Counted from the first letter of the stretch, positions 52,360 through 60,196 are shown. The stretch is 64,000 nt of DNA from Streptomyces canus 299MFChir4.1 (GCF_000383615.1 NZ_KB911583.1:186001-250000), one strand, 5' to 3'. A program made the numbers and translations. The notes: generated by a model not told the origin, from the letters alone.

Positions 52360-52904
52360 GCGGCACCGAGCAGGGGGGCGACGAGCTCCGCATGAAGGCG
52401 ATCCTCAAGCAGCACGGCGTGGGCCCCGACGCGCCCCCGCCCGTACCGGCGGAGGACTGGTGGGCGCCGAAGTCTGACCCGTTCCTCGACGAAGACGAGG
52501 ACGAGGACGAGCCGGACGACGACGCGCCCGCCCGGGCTGGCCGGTTCGAACCCCAACCCGGCTACTGGCCGCGCCCCCACACCCCCGCGATCGTCCACCG
52601 CGTCCGCGACCGGGCGCCCGCCGCGCTCAGCGACCGCACCCGCGCCGGCCTCTACAACGCCAGCGCGGCCGGCGCCGGATGGGGCCTCGGCCTGTACGAC
52701 CAGTTCGCGTGGGCCCTCCACGACTGCGGCCAAAGCGAGGGCATCGGCGCGGGCGTCGTCCTCGGCGTCGTCGCGACCCTGCTGATCGCGCACGTGTGGG
52801 ACCGGCGCACCCGCCACTGGTGGCCCGGCATCGCCTGGGCTGCCCGCATCCCCCTCGCTACCGCCGTCCTCGCACTCGCCCTCTGGGCACCCGCAGCCCA
52901 CTGA
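52356..52904 (+). CDS. Membrane protein of the four-gene block
   Basis: A 182-residue protein with an acidic N-terminal domain including a run of Asp/Glu (residues 45-60), then two or three transmembrane segments in the C-terminal 80 residues (GIGAGVVLGVVATLLIAHVW; IPLATAVLALALWA). It overlaps the preceding gene by 4 bases and is 13 bases from the next. No family recognised. Confidence 0.58.
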   Translation: MSGTEQGGDELRMKAILKQHGVGPDAPPPVPAEDWWAPKSDPFLDEDEDEDEPDDDAPARAGRFEPQPGYWPRPHTPAIVHRVRDRAPAALSDRTRAGLYNASAAGAGWGLGLYDQFAWALHDCGQSEGIGAGVVLGVVATLLIAHVWDRRTRHWWPGIAWAARIPLATAVLALALWAPAAH

Positions 52905-52917
52905 CCAGGAGATATCC

Positions 52918-53439
52918 GTGCACACCAGCATCATCGCCGCCCCCGCTGCGGCCGTCGGCATCGAGGGCGGGAAGATCCTCGGCAGCGTCGGGGCGGGTGG
53001 TATCGCCCTCGTCCTCACCCTGATCCTGTGGACCGGCATCCGCGACCCCAAGGGAGGCGGAGGGGCGGGCCCTGCAGCCGCCGGCGGGGGCGGTGGAGGG
53101 AAGAAGTCCCGCATCCGCAAGCGCCTCACCTCTGACCAGGCCCAATGGGTCGGCGTGGCAGCCGGCACGTTCTACATGGTCGCCGGATCGATCTGGGTGG
53201 TCGGGAGGAACCTCAGTGACGCATTCGCCTCGGTGTTCACCGGCGGCGGGTTTGGCACCGCGGGCCTCGGCGCCGTGAGCCTGCTGCTCGCCTGCCTCAT
53301 GTACTTCCGGGAGTTGTCCCCGGGGAAGGCCGCGCTCACGGGGATCATCGCGGCCGGGGTGTGGGCGCAGGCCGGGGGCATCTGGGGCCTCCCACAGGCC
53401 CTCATTCTGACGGGTGCGCAAGCGATCGGGGCCACCTGA
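52918..53439 (+). CDS. Membrane protein of the four-gene block
   Basis: A 173-residue protein with about four transmembrane helices. A Gly-rich, then Lys/Arg-rich cytoplasmic loop near residues 48-70 includes a run of Gly. The GTG 52918 start follows AGGAGATA. The stop overlaps the first base of the next ATG. No family recognised. Confidence 0.58.
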   Translation: MHTSIIAAPAAAVGIEGGKILGSVGAGGIALVLTLILWTGIRDPKGGGGAGPAAAGGGGGGKKSRIRKRLTSDQAQWVGVAAGTFYMVAGSIWVVGRNLSDAFASVFTGGGFGTAGLGAVSLLLACLMYFRELSPGKAALTGIIAAGVWAQAGGIWGLPQALILTGAQAIGAT

Positions 53440-54086
53440 TGAAGATCGTTAAAAGGGTAGGGGAGAGGCTCCTCCCCGCCTGGCTCAGGGATGAAATCCG
53501 GCCCGTCCTCGCATTCGCGGGGGCGGGCACCACCCTGTGGACCGGATCCGTCGTGCTCGCCGCCCGGGCATGGTCAGCGCTCCGGGAACGCCTCAGCTTC
53601 CAGGAAAGCCTCGGCGCCCTCGCCCTCGGCGCCTACGTCGCCGGATACGGCTGCTGGCACGCCCCCCACATCGCCCGCTTCGCCATCCCCGCAGCGGTCG
53701 TCGCCTGGTGCGCAGCCGCCTGGTGGGTGGCGCCCCCCGCCGCCGCAGAACCCGAGCCGACCGCCGACCAACCGACCGGCACCCCCCAGCAGGACGTCTA
53801 CACGGCCACCCTCGAATGGATCTGGCAACAGATCGGCGACCGGCAAGGCGTCCACCTCCGCGACCTCCTCGACCACGCCCAAGCACACGGCATGTTCGAG
53901 AACCTCGACGTGACCACGCTCCGGACCCACCTGGAACAGCACCGCTTCCCCGTCAAAAACCGCGTCCGCGTGCGCGGCCTGGGTGTCACCGTGGGCATCC
54001 ACCGAGACGACCTTCCACCCCTTCCCGAGCCTCTCCCCGACCGTGAAGGCCAAGACCCGCCGGAGTCTGAACTACACCCTGCGTGA
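53439..54086 (+). CDS. Membrane protein with C-terminal winged-helix-like domain
   Basis: A 215-residue protein: a basic amphipathic start (KIVKRVGERLLPAWL), two or three membrane helices, then a soluble domain (VYTATLEWIWQQIGDRQGVHLRDLLDHAQ, then TTLRTHLEQHRFPVKNRVRV) that looks like a winged helix. It is the last of four consecutive membrane genes, a composition typical of Streptomyces conjugative-element spread loci and unusual in a siphovirus early region. Confidence 0.58.
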   Translation: MKIVKRVGERLLPAWLRDEIRPVLAFAGAGTTLWTGSVVLAARAWSALRERLSFQESLGALALGAYVAGYGCWHAPHIARFAIPAAVVAWCAAAWWVAPPAAAEPEPTADQPTGTPQQDVYTATLEWIWQQIGDRQGVHLRDLLDHAQAHGMFENLDVTTLRTHLEQHRFPVKNRVRVRGLGVTVGIHRDDLPPLPEPLPDREGQDPPESELHPA

Positions 54087-54159
54087 CCTGCGAAACCACA
54101 CCTGGACTACGCCCCAGCTACAGGGGCCAGCTACACACCAAGAGAGGCCCGCGAACGCC

Positions 54160-54795
54160 ATGACCGGAGCCGTGTACACCCTCACCGATCCGCGCGACGG
54201 CACCATCCGATACGTCGGCAAGACCACGAAGACGCTCAGCGAGCGACTCGCCGGACACCTTTCGTCGCCTACCAACCCGGCCATGCAGGTATGGATCGGC
54301 ACTCTGCGCATGCAGCAACTGGCTCCCGTCATCACGCAGATCGCCAGCGCACCAGAGGGCCGACTGGGGGCCCTCGAAGAAAAGCTCATCACACAGCACA
54401 TCCACGACGGGCATCGGCTCTTCAATGCTCCCCATTTCGCCCAACACGTGGCAGACCTTGTTGCCGCAGCGCCTGCATCCCCACGCCGACGACCCATCCG
54501 GTACTGGGTTGTCCTGCCCTTGCTGGGCACCTATCTGTGGGTCGTAGGTTTTGACCGCTTGGCCCGTCGCGAGGTGTTCCCCAGGCTCTCGCCCGCCGAG
54601 GCACCCGGCCTCTTCCGCTCGTACTTCGCTCAGCCCCTGCTGATGATCTGCGTGCACGCGCTCGTCGTGCTGGCAGTGTGGGCGCTGTTCGCCTGCCTCA
54701 GGCGTCGCTCGGAAGCGAAGCGGTCCGATCCCGCACGCGTCGCCGCCGCAGCAGCCCAGGCGCTTACCGATGCCATCCCGCCGCGGAGCGCCTGA
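54160..54795 (+). CDS. GIY-YIG domain protein with membrane anchor
   Basis: A 211-residue protein. Residues 4-90 form a GIY-YIG domain (VYTLTDPRDGTIRYVGKTTKTLSERLAGHL then LGALEEKLITQH). The C-terminal half has two transmembrane helices (YWVVLPLLGTYLWVVGF; LLMICVHALVVLAVWALFA). A nuclease domain tied to the membrane is unusual. ATG 54160 has AGAGAGG upstream, after a 73-base gap. Confidence 0.72.
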   Translation: MTGAVYTLTDPRDGTIRYVGKTTKTLSERLAGHLSSPTNPAMQVWIGTLRMQQLAPVITQIASAPEGRLGALEEKLITQHIHDGHRLFNAPHFAQHVADLVAAAPASPRRRPIRYWVVLPLLGTYLWVVGFDRLARREVFPRLSPAEAPGLFRSYFAQPLLMICVHALVVLAVWALFACLRRRSEAKRSDPARVAAAAAQALTDAIPPRSA

Positions 54796-55046
54796 TGCCG
54801 TACGTGTACCGCTGCCGCACCTGCCGTGCCGCGAGCAGACCACAGCCCACCCGGGCCGACGCCGAAGCCTGCAGGCAGCAGCACCGCGACGACGAGCACG
54901 GCGGCCTCGTGCCGGCCGGTGAGGCGATCGAGCGGGTGCCGGGAAGCACGCGGGACCCGGACGGCCGGTACGTGGACACGCGAGTGCTACTGATCGGGCT
55001 CGTGCTGCTCATCCTCGCGGAAGCTGTAGTACGCCTCTTCACCTGA
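54795..55046 (+). CDS. Small zinc-ribbon membrane protein
   Basis: An 83-residue protein with a zinc knuckle (YRCRTCRAAS, Cys7 and Cys10) and a C-terminal transmembrane helix (VLLIGLVLLILAEAVVRLF). Its ATG shares a base with the preceding stop. Function unknown. Confidence 0.62.
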   Translation: MPYVYRCRTCRAASRPQPTRADAEACRQQHRDDEHGGLVPAGEAIERVPGSTRDPDGRYVDTRVLLIGLVLLILAEAVVRLFT

Positions 55047-55103
55047 CGTGCCGTGCCACACTGGCCATGCAGCCGAGGTTCGAGCGCCACGGATGCCCCT
55101 GAT

Positions 55104-55140
55104 GAAGGCTCCACCGCATCCCCCCGTCGGTGGAGCCTTC
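55104..55140 (+). terminator. Hairpin terminator
   Basis: GAAGGCTCCACCG (55104-55116) pairs perfectly over 13 bases with CGGTGGAGCCTTC (55128-55140). It lies between the zinc-ribbon membrane gene and lipoprotein 2. Confidence 0.7.
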
Positions 55141-55211
55141 GCCGTTCCCCGGGCCTGCTGTCGGTGCCGGCGGCTACGATCCGCCCCAACTGTCACATCC
55201 TTGGGGGGACC

Positions 55212-55772
55212 ATGCGCCACACCACCACCCTGCTCACCGCTGCCCTGCTCCTCACCGGAGCCACCGCCTGCTCCTCCGGCAGCAGCGACGAGCCCGCCGT
55301 GTCGAAGGCGAGCACCACACAGGCCGCCGAAACGTCGCCGAGCCCAAGCCCCACGGCCAGCCAGGAGACGCTGAAGGTCGGCGACACGGCGAACATCAGC
55401 ACCTCGGACGCCAAGTTCACTGCGGCTGTGCTGAAGTACCAGGACACCGGGATCAAGGGCGTGCCGGAGATGCTGTCGTCGGGTCAGAAGTGGGCCGCGG
55501 TGGAGGTGAAGGTGTGCAACACGGGCACGGACGGGTTCGGGGTCAGTCCGCTCGTGTGGTCGCTCGCGTATGCGGATGGGGCGCGTGTGGAGGCGGCAGG
55601 GACGAATGCTGGGGAGCTGCCGCAGCCGTTGTATCCGATGGATGCGAAGGTGAAGGTCGGGGACTGCGTGCGGGGGAACATCGCGTTTCAGGTGCCGGAG
55701 TTGGGGCGGCCGGAGCGGGTGTTGTACTCGCCGGATTCGTTGGATGAGCCGGCGGAGTGGTTGGTGAAGTAG
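55212..55772 (+). CDS. Prophage lipoprotein 2 (DUF4352-like)
   Basis: A 186-residue lipoprotein: signal peptide and lipobox TATAC with Cys20, a Ser/Thr/Pro linker, then a beta-sandwich domain. Segments KWAAVEVKVCNTGTDGFGVSP and VKVGDCVRGNIAFQVPEL match the DUF4352/telokin-like family of exported Streptomyces proteins. The two Cys probably form a disulfide. ATG 55212 follows GGGGGGA. It stands alone between two terminators, so it may be expressed in the lysogen. Confidence 0.78.
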   Translation: MRHTTTLLTAALLLTGATACSSGSSDEPAVSKASTTQAAETSPSPSPTASQETLKVGDTANISTSDAKFTAAVLKYQDTGIKGVPEMLSSGQKWAAVEVKVCNTGTDGFGVSPLVWSLAYADGARVEAAGTNAGELPQPLYPMDAKVKVGDCVRGNIAFQVPELGRPERVLYSPDSLDEPAEWLVK

Positions 55773-55973
55773 CCGGAGACGTCCCTCGTCCGGGGTCTGG
55801 TGTTCCGGGTGGGTGGCGTCTACGGTCGGAGGCCGAAGCGATCGCGGGGGCGCCTACGCGTCGCAGCGCGTAGCGGGTGATCCGGAGCTGCGAACGGTCA
55901 CATCCGCCAGCGGTTGCTTCGGCGGCGGCGCTCCGCTCTCCCAAGGTGTCGGGGCGCTGCTGTTCACCACGAC

Positions 55974-56005
55974 AAGGCCCCGCCCAGTACCCCGGGCGGG
56001 GCCTT
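55974..56005. terminator. Hairpin between convergent genes
   Basis: AAGGCCCCGCCC (55974-55985) and GGGCGGGGCCTT (55994-56005) form a perfect 12-base stem with an 8-base loop. It separates lipoprotein 2 from the leftward four-gene island and can act in both directions. Confidence 0.72.
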
Positions 56006-56019
56006 CGTCATGCGGTGGG

Positions 56020-56229
56020 CTACTCGCTGGGCACGCAGTCGCCCATGAGGATGAAGCGGCGCCAGCTCGGGCGCGGGGGTGCGACCTTGCCGCAGGTGAC
56101 GCAGACGCCCTTCCAGTCGGGGTGCTCGTCGCTACGCCCTGTCCAGAGGTGGCCCTTCGGGAAGCACCAGCGGACGTATCCGTACGCCTGCCCGGCCGCT
56201 TCCCGGGTGGCGGTGAGGGCGCGCCTCAT
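56020..56229 (-). CDS. Small Cys-containing protein of leftward island
   Basis: A 69-residue protein with YGYVRWCFPKGHLWTG and GVCVTCGKVAPPRP, a C-x2-C plus upstream Cys/His that may bind zinc. ATG 56229 overlaps the previous stop (ATGA). Last gene of the four-gene leftward island. Confidence 0.6.
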   Translation of the reverse strand: MRRALTATREAAGQAYGYVRWCFPKGHLWTGRSDEHPDWKGVCVTCGKVAPPRPSWRRFILMGDCVPSE

Positions 56230-56492
56230 GCCGTTCGTTCCTCGTCCAGGCTCCACAGCCCCGGCTTGTCCGGGTACGCCTCACGGAACGGAGCCGCCGT
56301 AACCACGTGGTCGCGACGGCCGATCGTGTCTGAGCGGATCACGCCGTGACGCCATGCCTGCCGCCACTCCCGTTTCAGTGCGCGGTAGCGCCACGGGAGC
56401 AGCATGTTCAGCAGCTGGTCCTGTTCGGCCATGATGAGTGGGCAGTTGCGGCGGTAGGTGCCGTCGTCGTCTTGGAACCAGGCGCGCCTCAT
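56226..56492 (-). CDS. Small prophage protein of leftward island
   Basis: An 88-residue, Trp/Arg-rich protein (LNMLLPWRYRALKREWRQAWRHG). It overlaps both neighbours by 4 bases in the leftward island. No family recognised. Confidence 0.57.
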   Translation of the reverse strand: MRRAWFQDDDGTYRRNCPLIMAEQDQLLNMLLPWRYRALKREWRQAWRHGVIRSDTIGRRDHVVTAAPFREAYPDKPGLWSLDEERTA

Positions 56493-56818
56493 GTGGGCTC
56501 CTCGTCCGGGCGCACCGGGCCCGCGCCCCGCAGCTGCTGGACCTCCACGCGCAGGCCGTGGATGACGCGCACGAACTGCTCCGTCGTGTGCGTGCCGAGG
56601 TGCTCACGAAGTGCCGTCTCCGTCTGGGTGGCCTCACGGAGGTACGCGTCGCGGGCGACGGAGTTGATCGCCTCGTGGGCATCGGAGACGGCAGGGTCGG
56701 CAGTCGCGCCGAGCTCGGTGATGCGGTCGAGGCTGGGCGGCGGCACGTCGTGGTGCCACCCGCATTCGAGGGGACACAGATAGCGGGTCGTCCCTGAGGG
56801 TGGTGCCGCACTGCTCAT
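56489..56818 (-). CDS. Small prophage protein of leftward island
   Basis: A 109-residue helical protein with YLCPLECGWHHD near the N-terminus (Cys-Cys-His-His, possible zinc site) and an acidic helical remainder. It overlaps both neighbours by 4 bases. No family recognised. Confidence 0.57.
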   Translation of the reverse strand: MSSAAPPSGTTRYLCPLECGWHHDVPPPSLDRITELGATADPAVSDAHEAINSVARDAYLREATQTETALREHLGTHTTEQFVRVIHGLRVEVQQLRGAGPVRPDEEPT

Positions 56819-57021
56819 GCGGTTGCCTCCTTGGCGAGCTGGCGTCCTTCGGCGATCAGGCGCCTGACGGTCTCTCGGCTGTAGCCGGTGGCTTCGATGA
56901 TGTCCTTCTGCGGCATCTCGTCCGCCGCCTCGGCCAGGGCGATGGCGCGGATGCGCTCCGCCTCGGCGACGGTGTCCTCGTAGTCGTGGCGGATCTTGGT
57001 GACGTCGTCTCGGGTGACCAT
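56815..57021 (-). CDS. Small HTH regulator of leftward island
   Basis: A 68-residue protein: a helical start (DDVTKIRHDYEDTVAEAERIRAIALAEA by composition) and an HTH, MPQKDIIEATGYSRETVRRLIAEGR. It is the first gene of the leftward island and is divergent from the gene at 57131 across a repeated AGTAG/CTACT site, so it is a candidate repressor of both. Confidence 0.68.
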   Translation of the reverse strand: MVTRDDVTKIRHDYEDTVAEAERIRAIALAEAADEMPQKDIIEATGYSRETVRRLIAEGRQLAKEATA

Positions 57022-57041
57022 GACCCCAGTATGCCTAATCG

Positions 57042-57090
57042 AGTAGGCCTAGTCTACTTGACATGCCTCATGCGCTAGGCCTAGTCTACT
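57042..57090. promoter_or_regulatory. Divergent operator/promoter with 15-base direct repeat
   Basis: TAGGCCTAGTCTACT occurs at 57044-57058 and again, exactly, at 57076-57090. The first copy lies in AGTAG-N7-CTACT (57042-57058). TTGACA (57058-57063), an 18-base spacer and TAGTCT (57082-57087) form a rightward promoter whose -10 is inside the second copy. Binding there would block it. Confidence 0.6.
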
Positions 57091-57130
57091 GGGCATAGCC
57101 AGTCGGGAACACCGCACCACGGAGGCAGCC

Positions 57131-57463
57131 ATGCAGAACACCCACCACACCAACTGCCTCCGCTGCGGCCGCACCCTCACCAGCGCCAAGAGCCAGGCCA
57201 CCGGCTACGGCCCCACCTGCGCCCGCCACATCCGCCGCGCCCAGGTCGACCTCGCCGACTACAAGCCCCACCAGATCACCAGCGCCCGCGAACTCATCGA
57301 AGACGGCGCGATCATCCCCCTCCGCAGCGTCATCTTCATCGCCGTCAGCACCGACGGCACCGAGACCTATCGGACCGCGCCCACCGCCTGCTCCTGCCCC
57401 GCCGGAATCAAGGGCTCGCGGTGCTACCACCAGCTCGCCGCCCGCATGCTGCTCGCGGCCTGA
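57131..57463 (+). CDS. Zinc-binding protein with DUF6011-like and SWIM-like motifs
   Basis: A 110-residue protein. The N-terminal CLRCGRTLTSAKSQATGYGPTCARH is the C-x2-C...GYGPxC pattern of DUF6011-type phage and actinobacterial proteins. The C-terminal CSCPAGIKGSRCYHQLAARML gives C-x-C...C-x-H, a SWIM zinc finger that binds DNA or protein. It is transcribed from the TTGACA promoter divergent from the HTH gene. Confidence 0.75.
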   Translation: MQNTHHTNCLRCGRTLTSAKSQATGYGPTCARHIRRAQVDLADYKPHQITSARELIEDGAIIPLRSVIFIAVSTDGTETYRTAPTACSCPAGIKGSRCYHQLAARMLLAA

Positions 57464-57480
57464 CCCGGAAGGATCCCGCC

Positions 57481-57648
57481 ATGCTCCCCTCCGAGACCCT
57501 CGCCAACATCTCCACCCTCGGACTCCACGAGGAACGCGCCGCCTGCCTGCAACTGACCGACCCCAGCTTCTGCAGCGACTCCGTGATCGAGTTCCACGCC
57601 GACCTGGCCGACCGGATCAGCGACGAAATCGACAGCCGCAACACCTGA
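57481..57648 (+). CDS. Small prophage protein
   Basis: A 55-residue acidic helical protein (LPSETLANISTLGLHEERA; FHADLADRISDEIDS). ATG 57481 has GGAAGGATC upstream. Same transcript as the SWIM-type gene. No family recognised. Confidence 0.55.
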   Translation: MLPSETLANISTLGLHEERAACLQLTDPSFCSDSVIEFHADLADRISDEIDSRNT

Positions 57649-57665
57649 CCTGATCGGAGCCCTTC

Positions 57666-57842
57666 ATGGCCCACACCATCCGCTGCGCCCACGACGACTG
57701 CCCTGAGTACTCCCTCCGCGCCGCCTTCCAGCCCACGCCCCGCGAGAAGGAAGCCGCCGACCACCGCCGCTCCCTCGCCGCTGACGGATGGAGCGACGTC
57801 GAAGGCCGGGACTACTGCCCCGACCACACCCCCGCCGCGTGA
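57666..57842 (+). CDS. Small Cys-containing protein
   Basis: A 58-residue protein with RCAHDDCPEYS at the start and YCPDHTP at the end, a likely zinc-binding C-x4-C...C-x2-H arrangement. ATG 57666; ribosome site GGAGCC upstream. Confidence 0.57.
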   Translation: MAHTIRCAHDDCPEYSLRAAFQPTPREKEAADHRRSLAADGWSDVEGRDYCPDHTPAA

Positions 57843-57868
57843 CCGACCGACACGACAGGATGAACCAC

Positions 57869-58204
57869 ATGACCGCGTGCGCCATCTGCTTCTCGACCGA
57901 CGGACACCACGTGCAATGCCCGAACTTCCAGACCGCCGAACTCGCCGCCGCCCGCGAAACTGCCACCGGTCCGATCGTCTGGGTCTTGTCCACCGGAGAA
58001 GACCACGAAGGAGGCGAAGTCCTCGGCGTCTACGCCTCGAAGGACGCCGCGAAGGGCCCGTTCGTCGAGGCCGCCAAGCGCATCCCCTTCGACCTCGACA
58101 ACGCGTGGCAGGACGAAGAGTCCGGCGCGGTCCACGCCCACGGCGGCTGCGACTGGGTCGCCCTCGAACCCCACCCGCTGATCACGGCCGTGCAGCTCAC
58201 CTGA
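57869..58204 (+). CDS. Prophage protein of unknown function
   Basis: A 111-residue protein with CAICFSTDGHHVQCPN near the start (possible zinc knuckle) and a central GEVLGVYASKDAAKGPFVEAAKRIPFDL. ATG 57869 is preferred for its AGGA spacing; ATG 57860 or GTG 57839 are possible. Last gene before the head module. Confidence 0.58.
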   Translation: MTACAICFSTDGHHVQCPNFQTAELAAARETATGPIVWVLSTGEDHEGGEVLGVYASKDAAKGPFVEAAKRIPFDLDNAWQDEESGAVHAHGGCDWVALEPHPLITAVQLT

Positions 58205-58217
58205 CCCCGCACACGCC

Positions 58218-58248
58218 GAAGGGCCCACCCCCGCCGCCCGGGAGTGGG
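58218..58248 (+). terminator. Hairpin before the late module
   Basis: GGGCCCAC near 58218-58225 pairs with GTGGGCCC near 58241-58248, closing the early/accessory transcript before the terminase genes. Confidence 0.5.
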
Positions 58249-58289
58249 CCCTCAGCCATGCGCGCACCCAACCACCGGCACGCCCACCT

Positions 58290-58320
58290 CGTTACCATCA
58301 CACCATGACAACCGGTAACG
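58290..58320 (+). promoter_or_regulatory. Inverted repeat spanning the small-terminase start
   Basis: CGTTACC (58290-58296) and GGTAACG (58314-58320) are exact complements separated by 17 bases that include the ATG (58305). No purine-rich ribosome site is visible upstream. It could be an operator for late transcription or an RNA hairpin over the start. Confidence 0.35.
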
Positions 58321-58853
58321 ACGCCACACAGCCGGTGCCGGCCGAGCCACAACCGCCCGGCCAGCCCCGGGACGCCAGCAACCAATTCGCCAGCACCATC
58401 ACCCAAGACGAACGCGCCGCCTCCGCCGCACGCCTCAAAGCCGCCAACCCCCGCATGACCTACCAACAGATCGCGGACCAACTCGGCTACAGCGACAAGG
58501 GCAACGCCTGGCGCGCCATCCAAAAGTGCCGCCAGGCCGTACTCCGCCAGGCTGGCGCCGAGCTCGTCGCATCGCAGGCTGCGCAGTTGGACAACATGTT
58601 CGTCGCGGCGATGGAGGTCCTGGAACGCGATCACGTGGTGGTCTCCCACGGCAAGGTCATCACCATGCCTGACGAGGACGGCACGGAGAGGCCCCTGGTC
58701 GATGACGGCCCCAAGCTCGCCGCGATCAGGGAGATGCGCGCCATCAACGAGTCGTACCGCAAGCTCCTCGGCGTCGACCAGCCTCAGCAAGTCGCCGTGT
58801 CCGGGTCCGTCCGCTACGAGGTCGTCGGCGTCGACACCGCGGACCTCACGTGA
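58305..58853 (+). CDS. Terminase small subunit-like protein
   Basis: A 182-residue protein with an HTH in the first half (NPRMTYQQIADQLGYSDKGNAWRAIQKCR, residues 48-76), then a helical oligomerisation region (LVASQAAQLDNMFVAAMEVLE) and an acidic end. It lies directly before the large terminase with a 4-base overlap. Small terminases bind the packaging site and load the large subunit. The assignment rests on HTH plus position. Confidence 0.72.
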   Translation: MTTGNDATQPVPAEPQPPGQPRDASNQFASTITQDERAASAARLKAANPRMTYQQIADQLGYSDKGNAWRAIQKCRQAVLRQAGAELVASQAAQLDNMFVAAMEVLERDHVVVSHGKVITMPDEDGTERPLVDDGPKLAAIREMRAINESYRKLLGVDQPQQVAVSGSVRYEVVGVDTADLT

Positions 58854-60196
58854 CGACCGCCCTCGACCAGGACGCCATCGTCCGGTACGAACCCCGCGGC
58901 GCAGCACGAGACCTCTTCAAGGCCCGCGACTCCGAGGTCTTCATGGCGGGCCCGGCCGGCACCGGGAAGAGCCTCGCGTCGCTGTTCCGGCTGCACTTGA
59001 CCGCCCTGCACAACCCGGACGCCCGCTTCCTCATCGTCCGTAAGACCGCGGTGTCCCTCGGCTCCACGACCCTCGTCACCTACGACAAGAAGGTCGCCGC
59101 GGACGCTCTCGCGCGCGGCATCGTCCGCTGGTTCGGCGGGTCGGTGCGGGAGGCGCCCGGCTACCGGTACTCGAACGGCGCGAAGATCGACGTCGGCGGG
59201 ATGGATAAACCCGAGAAGATCATGTCGGCCGAGTACGACATGGTCTTCGCCGACGAAGCCACCGAGCTCACCATCGACGACTGGGAAGCCATCGGCACCC
59301 GCCTCCGCAACGGCAAGCTGTCGTGGCAGCAGCAGATGGGCGCCTGCAACCCCGCCCACCCCGCGCACTGGATCAAGCAGCGCTGCGACCAGGGCACGGC
59401 TCGCATGCTGCTCTCCCGGCATGTCGACAACCCGGCCTACGTCAACGCTGACGGCACCTTCACCGACGTCGGCCGGGAGTACTTCAAGAAGCTCGACGCG
59501 CTCACCGGCGTCCGCAAACTCCGCCTCCGTGACGGGATCTGGGCCGCCGCCGAGGGCCTCATCTACGAGGGCTTCGACGAGGCCGTCCACCTCATCGACC
59601 CGTTCACGATCCCCGCCTCCTGGACGCGGTGGATCACCGTGGACTTCGGCTACACCAACCCGATGGTCATGCAGTGGTGGGCCGAGGACGGCGACGGCCG
59701 GCTGTTCCTGTACCGCGAGCTGTACCACACGCGCCGCCTGGTGGAGGACATGGCCGTCCAGGCGCGCGAGCTGATGGTGTGGCCGTCTGGGCAGTGGCGG
59801 GAGCCGCAGCCCCGCGGCGTGATCTGCGACCACGACGCCGAGGACCGGGCCACGCTGGAGAAGCACCTCCAGCTGCGGACGACGGCCGCGAACAAGGCTG
59901 TGAGCCCCGGACTTCAGGCCGTGCAGTCCCGCCTGAAGCCCGCAGGGGATGGCAGGCCGCGGCTGTTCATCCTGCGGGGCGCACTCGTCGAGCGGGACGC
60001 CGACCTGGACGCGGCGAAGAAGCCGGCGTGCACGGAGGAGGAGATCACGGGCTACGTGTGGGCGGTAAAGCCGGGCAACAAGGCGGGGCTGAAGGAAGAG
60101 CCGGTGAAGGAGAACGACCACGGGATGGACGGGATGCGGTACATGGTCGCGGAGCGGGATCTGGGCGCGCGCCCGTCGGTGCGCTGGCTTTCGTAG
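58850..60196 (+). CDS. terL: Terminase large subunit
   Basis: This 448-residue packaging motor has Walker A GPAGTGKS at residues 34-41, Walker B YDMVFADEA at 129-137 with its Glu, and the coupling GACNP motif. The RNase H-like nuclease carries Asp265 (VDFGYTNP) and Asp327/Asp329 (CDHDAED). It pumps DNA into the prohead and cuts it. GTG 58850 overlaps the small subunit stop. The length is normal for this type. Confidence 0.92.
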   Translation: MTTALDQDAIVRYEPRGAARDLFKARDSEVFMAGPAGTGKSLASLFRLHLTALHNPDARFLIVRKTAVSLGSTTLVTYDKKVAADALARGIVRWFGGSVREAPGYRYSNGAKIDVGGMDKPEKIMSAEYDMVFADEATELTIDDWEAIGTRLRNGKLSWQQQMGACNPAHPAHWIKQRCDQGTARMLLSRHVDNPAYVNADGTFTDVGREYFKKLDALTGVRKLRLRDGIWAAAEGLIYEGFDEAVHLIDPFTIPASWTRWITVDFGYTNPMVMQWWAEDGDGRLFLYRELYHTRRLVEDMAVQARELMVWPSGQWREPQPRGVICDHDAEDRATLEKHLQLRTTAANKAVSPGLQAVQSRLKPAGDGRPRLFILRGALVERDADLDAAKKPACTEEEITGYVWAVKPGNKAGLKEEPVKENDHGMDGMRYMVAERDLGARPSVRWLS

